Assembly (NCBI RefSeq): GCF_027286325.1
Contig: NZ_CP114588.1
Coordinates: 434,001-498,000 of the forward strand
Direction: 5' to 3'
DNA from: Salinivibrio kushneri
GTDB taxonomy: Bacteria > Pseudomonadota > Gammaproteobacteria > Enterobacterales > Vibrionaceae
DNA length: 64,000 bases
This document shows positions 27,803-38,179 of the stretch, piece after piece. Position numbers and translations under genes: made by a program. The notes under the pieces were generated by a model that worked only from the letters and a program-made list of their open reading frames with translations, did no database searches and had not been told where the DNA came from. Positions within the stretch are counted from its first letter, which is position 1. Every line of letters begins with the position of its first letter.

Positions 27803-29491
27803 ATGAACGTCTTGTTGGTGGATGATGAGCCGGCATTAGTACACTATATTGCCGCGGCATTAAAGAGCGAAACAGACAATATCAGTATGGCGATGAATGG
27901 CCAAGAAGCGTTATCGCTCCTTGAGAATATTGATCCTGGGATGTTTCCTGATCTTATCATCTCAGATGTGAATATGCCCAAGCTCAATGGCTTTGACATG
28001 GCACAAGAGATAAGGAGTCGCTATCCGCAAAAATTGTTGCCGATTGTGTTCCTTACCGGGGTGAGTGATTCTGATATCTTTGCCAACTGTTTGAAAGTTG
28101 GGGATGACTTTGTCAGCAAACCCGTTGACACCGCCGTGCTAATCGCCAAGGTACGCACGCATTTGCGCCACGTTCGCTTGTTCCGAGAAGTGAGCCATCA
28201 ACGCGACCAACTCAAGCAATTTCAAGAAACCACCGTTTACGAGCATGCCATGGCGAGCCAGATATTTGAACGCTTGATGTCGTTCAATGTTGATGGCGTA
28301 CCGGGTGTCGAGACGTTCTCAGGCGCATTTAGCCTCTTTAATGGTGATGTGACCATGGTTCTCAGCCGACCATTTGGTGGACTCTATATTATGATTGCGG
28401 ATGCCACTGGGCATGGCCTACCTGCCGCTATCAGTACTATCCCTGCAGTTAAAACCTTTATCGCCACGGCAAGACGAGGGTTGCCTGTCGGTGATATGGC
28501 CATTGAAATAAATGAGCATATCTGTACTTTTATGCCAGTTGGCACCTTACTTGCCGGCGCGTTGGTGGAGGTGATGCCAGATGGCCTGACGGTTAACGTT
28601 TGGAGTGGCGGGCTACCCGATGCCTATTGTCTGGATAAACACGGACAAATACTCGCCTCATACCAAGGCCGGCATATGGCATTAGGCGCACAAGCAAAAG
28701 GGCAGTTTGATGCCACTATCACTCGATTAGTCCTTCAGCCGGGTCAACGCTTGTTTTTTGCGACCGATGGCGTGATAGAAGCGCGCAATGGTATGGGTAA
28801 GGCGCTAGGCGAAGTCGGGCTGATCCGTACCTTAAGTGGCTGTCAAGGCAGTTTGATAGCACAGGCCAAACGCACCTTAACCGCCTTTGCCGGTGACAAT
28901 GGTGTCACCGATGATGTGTCCATGCTCGAGCTGACCTTCCCGCTGATAGCCCCTGCTCGTGAGCCTCTTCCTGAAAAGAGCGTGACTTATTCGGTTGTGC
29001 CTTCAACAACACACATTGTGTTTGATACCGCTTTACTAAAAGAAGCCGATATCGTTAGGGATATACGCGGGCGTGTGAAAGGGATGGTCGGGGAGAGTAC
29101 CGACTTAGATTTAATTTGTACCGTGGCGTCAGAGCTTATTACCAATGCGCTTGACTACGGTATTTTAGGCATGCAATCGGTGAGTAAAGATGATGTGGAT
29201 GGCCTACTGCATTACTTTAGCGAGCGCCAAACCAAGCTAAATGCGCTGAGCGGAGATTATGTGATTAAACTCGATTTAGTTTATCAGCCCGAACAAGGCT
29301 TATTTAACATGCGTTTGTCACACACGGGAGACGGGTTCGACTATCATTGGCACTTACATGATAAAAATCATGATGCAGATAGCCTTTCCGGTCGAGGGAT
29401 TACTCTGGTGCAATCAATCTGTGAGGAAGTCATTTACAGTGATGAGGGGCGTCAGGTCGATGTAGTGTTTAAATTACATGTGAATGAGTGA
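27803..29491 (+). CDS. Response regulator with PP2C phosphatase and HATPase kinase domains (HsbR-like)
   Basis: 562 aa. Receiver domain with Asp55 (ISDVNMPK) at the N-terminus, a short coiled linker, a SpoIIE/PP2C phosphatase domain (about 165-385; IADATGHGLPAA and FATDGVIEA and DDVSML hold the metal aspartates), then a C-terminal RsbW-like ATPase domain (ELITNALDYG and GRGITLV). Such proteins can both phosphorylate and dephosphorylate a STAS partner, here the gene just upstream. The receiver suggests control by the operon's CheA or another kinase. It closes the operon. Confidence 0.9.
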   Translation: MNVLLVDDEPALVHYIAAALKSETDNISMAMNGQEALSLLENIDPGMFPDLIISDVNMPKLNGFDMAQEIRSRYPQKLLPIVFLTGVSDSDIFANCLKVGDDFVSKPVDTAVLIAKVRTHLRHVRLFREVSHQRDQLKQFQETTVYEHAMASQIFERLMSFNVDGVPGVETFSGAFSLFNGDVTMVLSRPFGGLYIMIADATGHGLPAAISTIPAVKTFIATARRGLPVGDMAIEINEHICTFMPVGTLLAGALVEVMPDGLTVNVWSGGLPDAYCLDKHGQILASYQGRHMALGAQAKGQFDATITRLVLQPGQRLFFATDGVIEARNGMGKALGEVGLIRTLSGCQGSLIAQAKRTLTAFAGDNGVTDDVSMLELTFPLIAPAREPLPEKSVTYSVVPSTTHIVFDTALLKEADIVRDIRGRVKGMVGESTDLDLICTVASELITNALDYGILGMQSVSKDDVDGLLHYFSERQTKLNALSGDYVIKLDLVYQPEQGLFNMRLSHTGDGFDYHWHLHDKNHDADSLSGRGITLVQSICEEVIYSDEGRQVDVVFKLHVNE

Positions 29492-29512
29492 CATATTTGG
29501 CGATAGCCAAAC

Positions 29513-29549
29513 AAAAAAAAGCGCCAACCTTTCGGTTAGCGCTTTCTTT
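29513..29549. terminator. Terminator between the chemosensory operon and the tRNA cluster
   Basis: AAAAGCGCCAACC, TTT loop, CGGTTAGCGCTTT. The eight-base T run lies on the minus strand, so it mainly ends the tRNA transcript; it may also serve the plus strand. Confidence 0.8.
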
Positions 29550-29554
29550 AAATG

Positions 29555-29630
29555 TGGCTCCCCCAACTGGACTCGAACCAGTGACATACGGATTAACAGT
29601 CCGCCGTTCTACCAACTGAACTATGGGGGA
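29555..29630 (-). tRNA. tRNA-Asn (GTT)
   Basis: 76 nt with encoded CCA; acceptor TCCCCCA pairs with TGGGGGA, anticodon loop CTGTTAA. Last gene of a four-tRNA cluster read leftward. Confidence 0.97.
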
Positions 29631-29634
29631 ATAA

Positions 29635-29710
29635 TGGTGCCTCGAGGCGGAATCGAACCACCGACACGGGGATTTTCAATCCCCTGCTCTACCAACTGAG
29701 CTATCGAGGC
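29635..29710 (-). tRNA. tRNA-Phe (GAA), second sequence type
   Basis: 76 nt with CCA; anticodon loop TTGAAAA. It differs from the other two tRNA-Phe genes in the acceptor stem (GCCTCGA) and one D-loop base; the anticodon and T arms are the same. Confidence 0.97.
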
Positions 29711-29712
29711 AA

Positions 29713-29788
<76 letters not shown>

Positions 29789-29833
29789 ACACAAATCGCG
29801 AAATACTGTGTGTCACACCATTATTTCATTATA

Positions 29834-29909
29834 TGGTGCCCGGAGGCGGAATCGAACCACCGACACGGGGATTTTCAATCCCCTGCTCTACCGACTGAGC
29901 TATCCGGGC
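29834..29909 (-). tRNA. tRNA-Phe (GAA), identical to the copy at 17183
   Basis: 76 nt with CCA, the first gene of the four-tRNA transcript. All 76 bases match the gene at 17183-17258, in the same orientation, but here no 99-bp repeat follows. Confidence 0.98.
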
Positions 29910-29921
29910 CAACGGGGCGCT

Positions 29922-29950
29922 ATTAAACGGATTTTCCGTCTCACCGTCAA
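29922..29950 (-). promoter_or_regulatory. Sigma-70 promoter of the tRNA-Phe/Thr/Phe/Asn cluster
   Basis: On the minus strand TTGACG (29945-29950), 17-bp spacer, TTTAAT (29922-29927), then a GC-rich discriminator typical of promoters under stringent control. Confidence 0.75.
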
Positions 29951-30044
29951 CTGTTTTTTTGAAAAAAGTGCTGATATCGCATTGTTTGGATAAAAACCCA
30001 GCGAAGTGCGACAAAAACAGGCAAAAATCAGCGCACACCGCCAT

Positions 30045-31187
30045 TTATTGGGGGAGTTGAGCAAACTCTTTTTGATAGCGGGTGACCTTTTGTAAGTAGC
30101 GCCGAGACTCCGAAGAGGGATGGCGATGGGTCAGTGCCCAATAGACTTGATTAGGACGCAGCTTGTTTAAATCCTGCATGGCTCGACGTCTATTAGTATC
30201 AAATGTGCGCAGGACATTACCTGTCCCGCCGTTATAGGCGGAAATCATGCTGTAGTGCAGAGACAGTGGATCGCGCACCGCTTTGAGGTAACGGTTTTTG
30301 AGAATGTAAAAATAGGCAGTGCCTGTATCAATATTTCGCTCAGGATCAAAAAGATACTTAGGCGTAGGTTGACCATTGCGCTTCTTTACCAGCTTGAATA
30401 CATCGCGGCCAGCCGTTTTTGGCACCACTTGCATTAGGCCATATGCATTGGCCCAGCTCACCGCATAAGGATTAAAACTACTCTCGGTTTTAATGATCGC
30501 ATAAATCAGTTTTTCAGAGATACCGTAACGCTTCGATGCACGGCGGACGATATCAGCATATTGATAACTGCGCTTGGCAACATGATCATTGACCATGGGA
30601 ATGGTGACGTAATACATGTTTTGAAAACGTACTTTTTTCTTTTTTAAGCGCTTATCAATCAGATAATTAGCAAAACGGTTGGCGCGCCATTCCCAGGTGA
30701 TGGTTTTTCCTTCATGATCCACCACTTGGCCTTCGAGGAAAGGGCGGCCGGTAAGCGGCACTTTCGCTGCAGAGTACAGATCGACAGAGGCCGGATCTCT
30801 TGGCGTGAGCAAGGTGGTGACGATGGCTTGCTTGAGGTGAGACTTCGGTGCATCAGTGGCGACGGTTTCCACGCGGATAACACCGCGTTCAAAATCAATG
30901 CGCGCCCGACTTTTGTAATTGTCTGTGTATTTGACGTAATCCCGCTTGCCTGACACGAACACTTGGTTTTCGCCCCAGCGCACCTCAATTTTGCCGGTGA
31001 ACTGGCTAATCAGTTGATTCAGGGCGTCGATGTCTTTTTCGAACTGGCCGGGGATAGGCGCTAGATTTTTAGCAAACCGATTGGTGGTTTGATAATCCAC
31101 GCCCACGTATTTTTCTACGCTTTCGCGGCTACAACCGGACAGCAAGGTGCTAAAACAGCACACCAACAAGCAAAGTATTCGCGTCAT
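30045..31187 (-). CDS. mltC: Membrane-bound lytic murein transglycosylase C
   Basis: 380-aa outer-membrane lipoprotein that cleaves peptidoglycan glycan strands. The lipobox LSGC places the lipid-bearing Cys at residue 19. The SLT domain occupies the C-terminal half, with catalytic Glu in AIIKTESSFNPYAVS, GLMQV and AYNGG motifs. It lies downstream of yggX on the same strand, as in E. coli trmB-mutY-yggX-mltC, but a hairpin terminator stands between them. Confidence 0.95.
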   Translation of the reverse strand: MTRILCLLVCCFSTLLSGCSRESVEKYVGVDYQTTNRFAKNLAPIPGQFEKDIDALNQLISQFTGKIEVRWGENQVFVSGKRDYVKYTDNYKSRARIDFERGVIRVETVATDAPKSHLKQAIVTTLLTPRDPASVDLYSAAKVPLTGRPFLEGQVVDHEGKTITWEWRANRFANYLIDKRLKKKKVRFQNMYYVTIPMVNDHVAKRSYQYADIVRRASKRYGISEKLIYAIIKTESSFNPYAVSWANAYGLMQVVPKTAGRDVFKLVKKRNGQPTPKYLFDPERNIDTGTAYFYILKNRYLKAVRDPLSLHYSMISAYNGGTGNVLRTFDTNRRRAMQDLNKLRPNQVYWALTHRHPSSESRRYLQKVTRYQKEFAQLPQ

Positions 31188-31206
31188 CGTTTATTGCATT
31201 AGTATA

Positions 31207-31246
31207 AAAAACACCCGCACTGAGATTAACACAATGCGGGTGTTTT
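31207..31246 (-). terminator. Terminator after mutY-yggX
   Basis: On the minus strand AAAACACCCGCA, a 15-base loop, then TGCGGGTGTTTTTTA. It separates yggX from mltC. Confidence 0.8.
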
Positions 31247-31287
31247 GTAGCCTTGGCGATGCCCGAGTGTGGACGGGGCCGCGTTAA

Positions 31288-31560
31288 TTAGGCCTCGGGG
31301 GGCACATAACCGTCGATATGCACATCTTGGCCTTCGAATAGAAACTTCACCATTTCTTCTTCGATAACCTTACGGTGCTCAGGATCCATCATGTTGAGTT
31401 TTTTCTCGTTGATGAGCATGGTTTGTTTTTTCTGCCACTCAGCCCAAGCTTCTTTGGAAATGTTGTCATAAATGCGCTTACCCAGCTCTCCGGGATAAAG
31501 CTGAAAATCTAGCCCGTCGGCTTCTTTTTGTAGACGTTGGCAAAATACGGTACGGCTCAT
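31288..31560 (-). CDS. yggX: YggX, iron-trafficking / oxidative damage protection protein
   Basis: 90-aa cytoplasmic protein with the family opening [18 protein letters not shown] and the conserved Cys near residue 7. It is thought to carry Fe(II) and protect iron-sulfur proteins such as MutY. Its start overlaps the mutY stop by 4 bp, which fits coupled synthesis with that iron-sulfur enzyme. Confidence 0.95.
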   Translation of the reverse strand: MSRTVFCQRLQKEADGLDFQLYPGELGKRIYDNISKEAWAEWQKKQTMLINEKKLNMMDPEHRKVIEEEMVKFLFEGQDVHIDGYVPPEA

Positions 31561-32645
31561 AATCTAGGCTCCTTGTCATCGCCTGTGAGATGTTGTTGGC
31601 GCTCGTGTTCTAATAAGGTTAACAGCTTTTTCACTGGTGCGGCTAACCCAACTTTTGCTGGTTGCGACAAGTTATACCAAAGCCCTTGGTTCGCTTCCAT
31701 GATGATTTGCGGCCTTTCAGTAACACTGACTCTCACTGGGACAATGTCGAGGTGAAAGTGACTAAACGTGTGCCTAAATGCGGTTAATATCTCGATGTCG
31801 GTGGGGGTGACCCCTTGTAGCTTGTCGGCTATCTGTGCATCAAGGGTGTGCTCCGCCGCTTCGGGTAAGCACCATAGCCCGCCCCACAGCCCACTTGGCG
31901 GTCGTTGCTCAAGCCAGATTTCATCTTGATGCTGAACCAACAAGAAATGGGCTTGTTTGACGGGCAAGGTTTTTTTCGGTTTTTTACCAGGAAAGTCGAG
32001 CTGACGGCCTTGGGCGCGCGCTTCACAGCGATCTGCTACTGGGCATAGTTCGCATTTGGGCTTGCTGCGAGTACACACCATGGCGCCCATATCCATCATG
32101 GCTTGGTTGTATTTATCGGTATCCGTGGTGGGCGTGAGTGTTTCGGCAATCTCCCATAACTTGTTTTCTACCGGTTTTTTCCCGGGCCAGCCCTCAACGG
32201 CAAAGCAACGTGCCAAGGTGCGTTTGACGTTACCGTCTAAAATCGGATGGGGTTGGTTGAGTGACAAAGAGAGCACGGCACCGGCGGTCGAACGCCCGAC
32301 ACCTGGCAGTGCCATTACCTGCTCAAGTGTGGTGGGAAACACGCCATGGTGTTCATTGGCGATGACTTGTGCCGCTTTATGTAAATTGCGGGCGCGGGCG
32401 TAGTAGCCTAGGCCTGTCCACAAGTGTAAGACTTCATCCTGCTCGGCATGGGCGAGATCGGTGACCGTTGGAAAGCGCGCCATAAACCGTTCGAAATACG
32501 GGATCACCGTACTCACTTGGGTTTGCTGCAGCATGATCTCGCTGAGCCAGACCTTATACGGGGTTTTGTGTTGCTGCCAAGGCAGGGTTTTGCGGCCATA
32601 TTGCTCATACCAGCTTAAAATGGCGTCGGAAAAAGATTGACTCAC
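31557..32645 (-). CDS. mutY: A/G-specific adenine DNA glycosylase MutY
   Basis: 362 aa. It removes adenine mispaired with 8-oxoguanine. The catalytic Glu lies in [10 protein letters not shown], the helix-hairpin-helix Asp in ILDGNVKR, and the 4Fe-4S Cys cluster in [17 protein letters not shown]; a NUDIX-like domain forms the C-terminal third. The frame is open to 32702, but family homology begins at GTG 32645, preceded by an AGAGAGAG stretch, so I use that start. It is divergent from trmB. Confidence 0.94.
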   Translation of the reverse strand: MSQSFSDAILSWYEQYGRKTLPWQQHKTPYKVWLSEIMLQQTQVSTVIPYFERFMARFPTVTDLAHAEQDEVLHLWTGLGYYARARNLHKAAQVIANEHHGVFPTTLEQVMALPGVGRSTAGAVLSLSLNQPHPILDGNVKRTLARCFAVEGWPGKKPVENKLWEIAETLTPTTDTDKYNQAMMDMGAMVCTRSKPKCELCPVADRCEARAQGRQLDFPGKKPKKTLPVKQAHFLLVQHQDEIWLEQRPPSGLWGGLWCLPEAAEHTLDAQIADKLQGVTPTDIEILTAFRHTFSHFHLDIVPVRVSVTERPQIIMEANQGLWYNLSQPAKVGLAAPVKKLLTLLEHERQQHLTGDDKEPRL

Positions 32646-32846
32646 TGTGCTCTCTCTTATTGTTTTGCTCACGCGTGCACAAAGGCAGGCCACAGGGTAC
32701 ACTAACGAGCGGGCACACTAATAGGATCAGTGGTGCCAACTTGCGCAATGGCGAAAACTTTGCATAATGCGCAGTCCGTTTAGATTTCCAACAATCGATG
32801 GTCTTTTTCACCACCATCACTAACACTGCATCACAGGCACTCAATC

Positions 32847-33563
32847 ATGACTGAAGTCACTAAAACCGAACTGACCGAGGATGGCAAAGTTATTCGTAAA
32901 GTACGCAGCTTTGTACGTCGCGAAGGCCGTTTAACCAAAGGCCAAGAGCAAGCGCTCAACGAGTCTTGGCCGACCATGGGCATTGACTTCGAGGCGACCG
33001 AGCTTGACTGGCAGCAGGTGTTTGGCAACGACAACCCGGTGGTGCTGGAAATCGGTTTCGGTATGGGCGCTTCCTTGGTGGAGATGGCTAAAAATGCCCC
33101 CGAGAAAAACTTTGTGGGTATTGAAGTTCACACCCCAGGCGTGGGCGCTTGTTTGATGGCCGCACGAGAAGCGGGCGTCACCAATCTGCGTGTGATGTGT
33201 CACGATGCGGTCGAGGTCTTTGAGCAAATGCTACCCAAAGAAAGCCTCGACACCGTGCAACTGTTCTTCCCTGATCCTTGGCATAAAAAGCGTCACCACA
33301 AGCGCCGAATCGTCCAGCTGCCGTTTGCGGAAATGGTACGTGACAAGCTAAAAGTGGGCGGTGTTTTCCATATGGCCACCGATTGGGAGAACTATGCCGA
33401 ACATATGATTGAAGTGATGGAGGCCGCGCCCCATTATCAGAACATGGCGCAAGATGGCCTTTATGTGCCACGCCCTGACGATCGTCCTCTCACCAAATTT
33501 GAGCAGCGTGGGCAGCGCCTTGGCCACGGTGTTTGGGATATCAAATACACGCGCATTGCCTAA
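32847..33563 (+). CDS. trmB: tRNA (guanine-N7-)-methyltransferase
   Basis: 238 aa. It makes m7G46 in the tRNA variable loop. SAM-binding stretch [15 protein letters not shown] and the catalytic/tRNA-binding [18 protein letters not shown] region are present. It is transcribed divergently from mutY and followed by its own terminator. Confidence 0.96.
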   Translation: MTEVTKTELTEDGKVIRKVRSFVRREGRLTKGQEQALNESWPTMGIDFEATELDWQQVFGNDNPVVLEIGFGMGASLVEMAKNAPEKNFVGIEVHTPGVGACLMAAREAGVTNLRVMCHDAVEVFEQMLPKESLDTVQLFFPDPWHKKRHHKRRIVQLPFAEMVRDKLKVGGVFHMATDWENYAEHMIEVMEAAPHYQNMAQDGLYVPRPDDRPLTKFEQRGQRLGHGVWDIKYTRIA

Positions 33564-33598
33564 AAGGCGCGTGTGCCAATCGGTATCTGTTACACGCT

Positions 33599-33625
33599 AA
33601 AGCCAACCTGCGGTTGGCTTTTTTG
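33599..33625 (+). terminator. Terminator after trmB
   Basis: AAAGCCAACC, TGC loop, GGTTGGCTTTTTTG. It lies 35 bp after the stop codon and before the glutaminase gene. Confidence 0.9.
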
Positions 33626-33651
33626 TCCTATGTTGTAGAAGGAACCTGCCC

Positions 33652-34572
33652 TTGAAACCTAATGCACAATTACTCGAGCAAATTCTTGACGATGTTCGGC
33701 CATTAATTGGACAAGGGAAGGTGGCAGACTATATTCCTGCATTAGCCGATGTGACTCACCAAAAACTCGGCATCGCGGTTTGCTACAACGATGGCGAAGT
33801 GATCCGCGCCGGCGATGCCGATGAGGCATTCTCTATTCAGTCGATCTCCAAAGTGTTGAGTCTGACACTGGCGATGCAAAACTATCAAGCTGAAGAGATC
33901 TGGACGCGTGTGGGCAAAGAGCCCTCGGGACAAGCGTTTAACTCGTTAATCCAGCTTGAGATGGAACAAGGGATCCCGCGCAATCCTTTTATTAACGCTG
34001 GTGCGTTGGTCGTTAGTGACATGCTGCACACGCGCCAGTCAGCACCTCGTCAACGGATGCTTGAGTTTGTGCGCCACCTCGCGGGTAATCCACATTTGTG
34101 TTACGACAAGGCGGTGGCGGATTCAGAAATGCTGCACAGTGACAGAAACGCGGCGATTGCGTATCTGATGCGTGCGTTTGGCAATTTTGATAATGACGTG
34201 GTGCCGGTATTAACCAACTATTTTCATTACTGTGCCTTAGAAATGAGCTGTGTGGACTTGGCGAAGGCGTTTTTCTATCTTGCCAATAAAGGGACACCAC
34301 TAAGTGATAGCACGGCTATCTTGAGCCCGACACAAAGCAAACAGCTGAATGCGCTGTTGGCAACCTGTGGCTTATATGATGGCGCGGGCGAGTTTGCATA
34401 CCGAGTTGGCATGCCAGGTAAATCTGGGGTAGGCGGTGGCATTATTGCCATTGTGCCTGGCGAGATGTCGATTGCCGTCTGGTCGCCGGAGCTCGATCCT
34501 TCGGGTAATTCACTGGCGGGAACGGCTGCATTGGAGCTATTATCGGCTCGAATTGGCCGCTCAATATTTTAG
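33652..34572 (+). CDS. glsB: Glutaminase
   Basis: 306 aa serine-dependent beta-lactamase-like glutaminase that converts glutamine to glutamate and ammonia. The catalytic Ser-x-x-Lys is in [12 protein letters not shown], with SAPRQRM, YFHYCA and GKSGVGGGI stretches of the family. The start is TTG at 33652, after GAAGGA; the next residues ([11 protein letters not shown]) align with family N-termini and no ATG fits better. Confidence 0.93.
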   Translation: MKPNAQLLEQILDDVRPLIGQGKVADYIPALADVTHQKLGIAVCYNDGEVIRAGDADEAFSIQSISKVLSLTLAMQNYQAEEIWTRVGKEPSGQAFNSLIQLEMEQGIPRNPFINAGALVVSDMLHTRQSAPRQRMLEFVRHLAGNPHLCYDKAVADSEMLHSDRNAAIAYLMRAFGNFDNDVVPVLTNYFHYCALEMSCVDLAKAFFYLANKGTPLSDSTAILSPTQSKQLNALLATCGLYDGAGEFAYRVGMPGKSGVGGGIIAIVPGEMSIAVWSPELDPSGNSLAGTAALELLSARIGRSIF

Positions 34573-34626
34573 GGTAAACCTCGATGCAGTGCCCATGATG
34601 AGGGCAATATTTATACCTTTGAATGC

Positions 34627-34659
34627 AAAAAAAGCCCCGCAGTAACCTGTGGGGCTTTT
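34627..34659. terminator. Bidirectional terminator between glsB and hemL
   Basis: AAAAAGCCCCGCAG, TAAC loop, CTGTGGGGCTTTT. The longer T run is on the minus strand, favouring hemL. Confidence 0.85.
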
Positions 34660-34693
34660 CGCATCAAGGTGATGCCGCTATACCATGACGGGA

Positions 34694-35986
34694 TTAGGCG
34701 TCAGCCGCTAACGTGGCGAACGCATGGTCAGCCGCTGCGAGTGTGGCATCAATTTCTTTTTGTCCATGTGCTAAGCAGGTAAAGCAAGCCTCAAACGCAG
34801 AAGGGGCCAAGTACACGCCTTGCTCGAGCATCAGGTGGAAGAAACGTTTGAAGCGCTCAGTATCACACTGTTGCACGTCTTTAAAGCTGGTCACTGTTTC
34901 TTGCTCGGTGAAGAAAAAGCCAAACATCGCGCCTGCTTGGTTCGTGGTCAGCGCAATACCATGTTTGTCGGCGAGCGATTGAAAACCCTCCGCAAGTTGG
35001 CCAGTCACATGGGTCAAGTAATCGTGGTTACCAGGCTGACGTAGCTCAGACAAACAGGCGTGACCGGCCGCCATGGCGACTGGGTTCCCTGCCAGTGTCC
35101 CCGCTTGGTATACCGGACCCGTCGGCGCTAAGTATTCCATCACCTCACGACGTCCGCCAAAGGCCCCCACTGGCATACCACCACCGACAATTTTGCCTAG
35201 TGTGGTTAAGTCAGGTTTTACGTCGTAGTAAGCTTGCGCGCCACCTAATGCTACGCGGAAGCCAGTCATGACCTCATCAAAAATCAGCAAGGCACCGAAC
35301 TCATCGCACAGCTCACGCAAGCCTTGCAAGAAACCCGGTTGCGGTGGCACACAGTTCATATTCCCGGACACGGGCTCGACAATGATGCACGCCACCTCGT
35401 CAGGGTAGGTCTCAAACGTTTGGCGCACCGAGTCAAGGTCGTTATAGGTGCAGGTCAGTGTGTGCTTGGCAAAATCCGCCGGTACCCCTGGAGAGTTCGG
35501 CTCGCCAAGGGTGAGTGCGCCTGAGCCGGCTTTGACCAGTAAGCAGTCGCCATGGCCGTGATAGTTACCCTCAAATTTGATGAACTTATCGCGTTTGGTA
35601 AACCCGCGTGCGAGACGTATGGCGCTCATGGTCGCTTCAGTGCCAGAGTTAACCATACGTACCATTTCCATTGAAGGCACCAGCTCAGCCACCAGCTCTG
35701 AGAGGGTGGTTTCACTCTCGGTGGGGGCACCAAAGCTGAGGCCTCGTTGGGCAGCGTCGACTACGGCTTCGCGGATTGCGCTGTGGTTATGACCTAAGAT
35801 CATCGGGCCCCAAGAGCCGACAAAATCGATATAAGCTTTGCCGTCGGCATCAAAAATGTATGCGCCGTCAGCACGCTCCATGAAGACAGGGTCGCCGCCG
35901 ACACCGGCAAAAGCACGCACGGGAGAATTCACGCCACCAGGAATGGTGCGTCGAGCTTGTTGAAAAAGTTGTGCTGATTTGGTCAT
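34694..35986 (-). CDS. hemL: Glutamate-1-semialdehyde 2,1-aminomutase
   Basis: 430-aa PLP enzyme making 5-aminolevulinate for haem by the C5 pathway. The PLP Lys265 lies in [12 protein letters not shown], with [15 protein letters not shown] and [10 protein letters not shown] as cofactor-binding stretches. It is divergent from erpA, with 213 bp between starts. Confidence 0.97.
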   Translation of the reverse strand: MTKSAQLFQQARRTIPGGVNSPVRAFAGVGGDPVFMERADGAYIFDADGKAYIDFVGSWGPMILGHNHSAIREAVVDAAQRGLSFGAPTESETTLSELVAELVPSMEMVRMVNSGTEATMSAIRLARGFTKRDKFIKFEGNYHGHGDCLLVKAGSGALTLGEPNSPGVPADFAKHTLTCTYNDLDSVRQTFETYPDEVACIIVEPVSGNMNCVPPQPGFLQGLRELCDEFGALLIFDEVMTGFRVALGGAQAYYDVKPDLTTLGKIVGGGMPVGAFGGRREVMEYLAPTGPVYQAGTLAGNPVAMAAGHACLSELRQPGNHDYLTHVTGQLAEGFQSLADKHGIALTTNQAGAMFGFFFTEQETVTSFKDVQQCDTERFKRFFHLMLEQGVYLAPSAFEACFTCLAHGQKEIDATLAAADHAFATLAADA

Positions 35987-36199
35987 GACATATCCTGTTT
36001 GGGAAGGCTTAGCCTAAATTGCGTTGGCGTATTTTAACCAAAGATACGGAACGCTGGCGAGGTAGAGTATGATTTCGTTGAGACAAGATTGGCAATTAAT
36101 ACGTACTGATCACAGTTGCGATCAAACGCACAATACTTGAACACTTTACTCAGGTATTAGATAATCCCAACATTAGCACAAAGAGCATGTGAGGTAACA

Positions 36200-36541
36200 A
36201 TGAGCGAAGCACCTTTGCCGTTAGAGTTTTCTGAGGCCGCGGCAACCAAGGTAAAGACGCTGATTCAGGAAGAAGAAAATCCAAACCTGAAATTGCGCGT
36301 CTATATCACCGGTGGTGGCTGTAGCGGCTTCCAATATGGTTTTACCTTCGATGAAAACGTCAATGAAGGAGATATGGAGATCGAAAAAAGCGGTGTGATG
36401 CTGGTGGTCGATCCCATGAGCTTGCAATATTTGATGGGTGGCAAAGTGGATTACACCGAAGGCCTTGAAGGGTCGCGCTTTTTCATTGATAACCCTAATG
36501 CCACGACGACTTGTGGCTGTGGTGCGTCATTTAGCGTTTAA
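36200..36541 (+). CDS. erpA: Iron-sulfur cluster insertion protein ErpA
   Basis: 113-aa A-type carrier that delivers 4Fe-4S clusters to apo-enzymes such as those of isoprenoid synthesis and respiration. The three cluster-binding cysteines are Cys41 ([10 protein letters not shown]), Cys105 and Cys107 (TTCGCGASF). It is a single gene, with a terminator after it. Confidence 0.97.
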   Translation: MSEAPLPLEFSEAAATKVKTLIQEEENPNLKLRVYITGGGCSGFQYGFTFDENVNEGDMEIEKSGVMLVVDPMSLQYLMGGKVDYTEGLEGSRFFIDNPNATTTCGCGASFSV

Positions 36542-36574
36542 ACGTGAAATGGCGATACCGCTGACGATAATCAC

Positions 36575-36600
36575 AAACGGCGCCTGTAGGCGCCGTTTTT
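36575..36600 (+). terminator. Terminator after erpA
   Basis: AAACGGCGCC, TGTA loop, GGCGCCGTTTTT; it lies between two convergent genes and may act both ways. Confidence 0.88.
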
Positions 36601-36615
36601 GATCCACAGAGCTGA

Positions 36616-37938
36616 TTAGCTGCCGCGGTTATAATGGTTAAGGCTGCCAACCGTGGCCAACAGCTGGTTAAATTTGCTTAACTGCGCCATGCGTGACTCA
36701 GCCAAACGCACAAAGGCTTCCTTTTTTTCACCTTGAAGAGACTTAGCTTCAGGCAGTTTTACCGTACGCGGGTTTTTATGGACACCGTGAACGAGGAACT
36801 CGTAGTGCAAGTGTGCACCAGTGACACGCCCTGTCGACCCCAGTGTACCGATAATATCCCCTTGTTTGACTCGCTGACCCGTTTTCACTTTGCGTTTGGT
36901 CAAATGCAAATACTTGGTGATGTAGGTTGAGCTATGGCGAATAAACACATAATTACCATTGAAGCGGTTGTATGAGGCTTTCATCACCACGCCGTCCCCG
37001 GCGGCTTTAATTGGGGTTCCGACTGGTGCAACATAGTCGGTGCCACGGTGAGGCTTCACTCGACCGGTAACTGGGTGCAAACGACGCGGGTTGAAGTTTG
37101 AGCTCACGTAACGGAAGTTAACCGGCGAGCGCAAAAATGCCTTTTTCATCGCTTTGCCGCTCGGTGTGTAGTATTTGCCATTTTTAGCGCGTACTGCCGT
37201 GAAGGTATCACCACGGTTAGTGAAGGTGGCCGCTAAAATATTTCCGCTACCAATATGCTCGCCTTCGACAAACTCCTCTTCGTAGAGCACCGAAAAGCTA
37301 TCACCGTTGCGAATATCGAGGGCAAAGTCGACATCCCAACCAAAAATGCCCGCCAGTTGCATGATCTGATTTGGGTTTAATCCGGCATCAGAGGCTGCTT
37401 GCCAGAAGTTTGATTTGATGGTGGCGCGCGCAAAATTTAGCTGCGTATCCACGTGCTTGGTTTCAATCCGTGATTGATAGGTCTCATCAATCTTATTAAC
37501 AATCAGGGTTTCGTTGCTGCCTCGCGGTTGAATCAGTTGCACCAGCTCACCGTCGTCATCCACACCAAGGCGCACTTCATCGCCAGGGTTTAAATAAGCG
37601 AGGGTTTGCGTTCTTTCGTCGGCATTAACCAAACGATAGAGGGTGGTAGGGCTTAAGCCGGCACGATTAAAAAGCAGCGCCATGCTCTCACCAGGCTGCA
37701 CTTCATAGGTTTGCCAGTTGATATTGCGCTTAAACTGCGCGGGCATCTCATCTTGGGGGGGCAGGAGCGAGACTGCCTCAACGGGTAATGGGTAATGCTT
37801 ACCAGGTTGAAAATTCGGTTTTGGACGTGGTGTGTCAGCGCCCTCGGGAACCAGGACTAATAAGACAATGAATGCGCTCAAGGCACCGATAATGACTTTA
37901 TGTAACTTGGGTAAGGCTGCGAGTTTATTTAACGGCAT
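36616..37938 (-). CDS. M23 family peptidoglycan DD-endopeptidase (MepM/Shy-like)
   Basis: 440 aa. One N-terminal membrane helix (about 18-34), an OapA/LysM-like region (about 60-170), then a LytM (M23) zinc peptidase domain with HRGTDYVAP and HLHYEF, giving the His, Asp and His ligands. It probably cuts peptide cross-links to allow cell wall growth. The frame is open to 38088, but MPLNKLAALPKLHKV matches the N-termini of MepM-type proteins, so I start at ATG 37938; this start lacks a strong ribosome-binding site. Confidence 0.88.
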   Translation of the reverse strand: MPLNKLAALPKLHKVIIGALSAFIVLLVLVPEGADTPRPKPNFQPGKHYPLPVEAVSLLPPQDEMPAQFKRNINWQTYEVQPGESMALLFNRAGLSPTTLYRLVNADERTQTLAYLNPGDEVRLGVDDDGELVQLIQPRGSNETLIVNKIDETYQSRIETKHVDTQLNFARATIKSNFWQAASDAGLNPNQIMQLAGIFGWDVDFALDIRNGDSFSVLYEEEFVEGEHIGSGNILAATFTNRGDTFTAVRAKNGKYYTPSGKAMKKAFLRSPVNFRYVSSNFNPRRLHPVTGRVKPHRGTDYVAPVGTPIKAAGDGVVMKASYNRFNGNYVFIRHSSTYITKYLHLTKRKVKTGQRVKQGDIIGTLGSTGRVTGAHLHYEFLVHGVHKNPRTVKLPEAKSLQGEKKEAFVRLAESRMAQLSKFNQLLATVGSLNHYNRGS

Positions 37939-38179
37939 GAAGACTATGGTTGAATCACTACGAATAAAGTTATGACAGTCAGACGCCCAATCGGTTTTAT
38001 TGGGGATGATGCCCTGAAGTAGATTTGACACGGCTGACACAAAGACCACATTTTTTGATAGCAGCCACTGCGCACACCCGGCACACATTCTATCAGTTTA
38101 ACTGGTTTCAAAAACTGTCGCTATTCGAGTAATATGTCGGTTTATCACATTTTTGCCTATTGGGTAGGAGCAGAAGACT

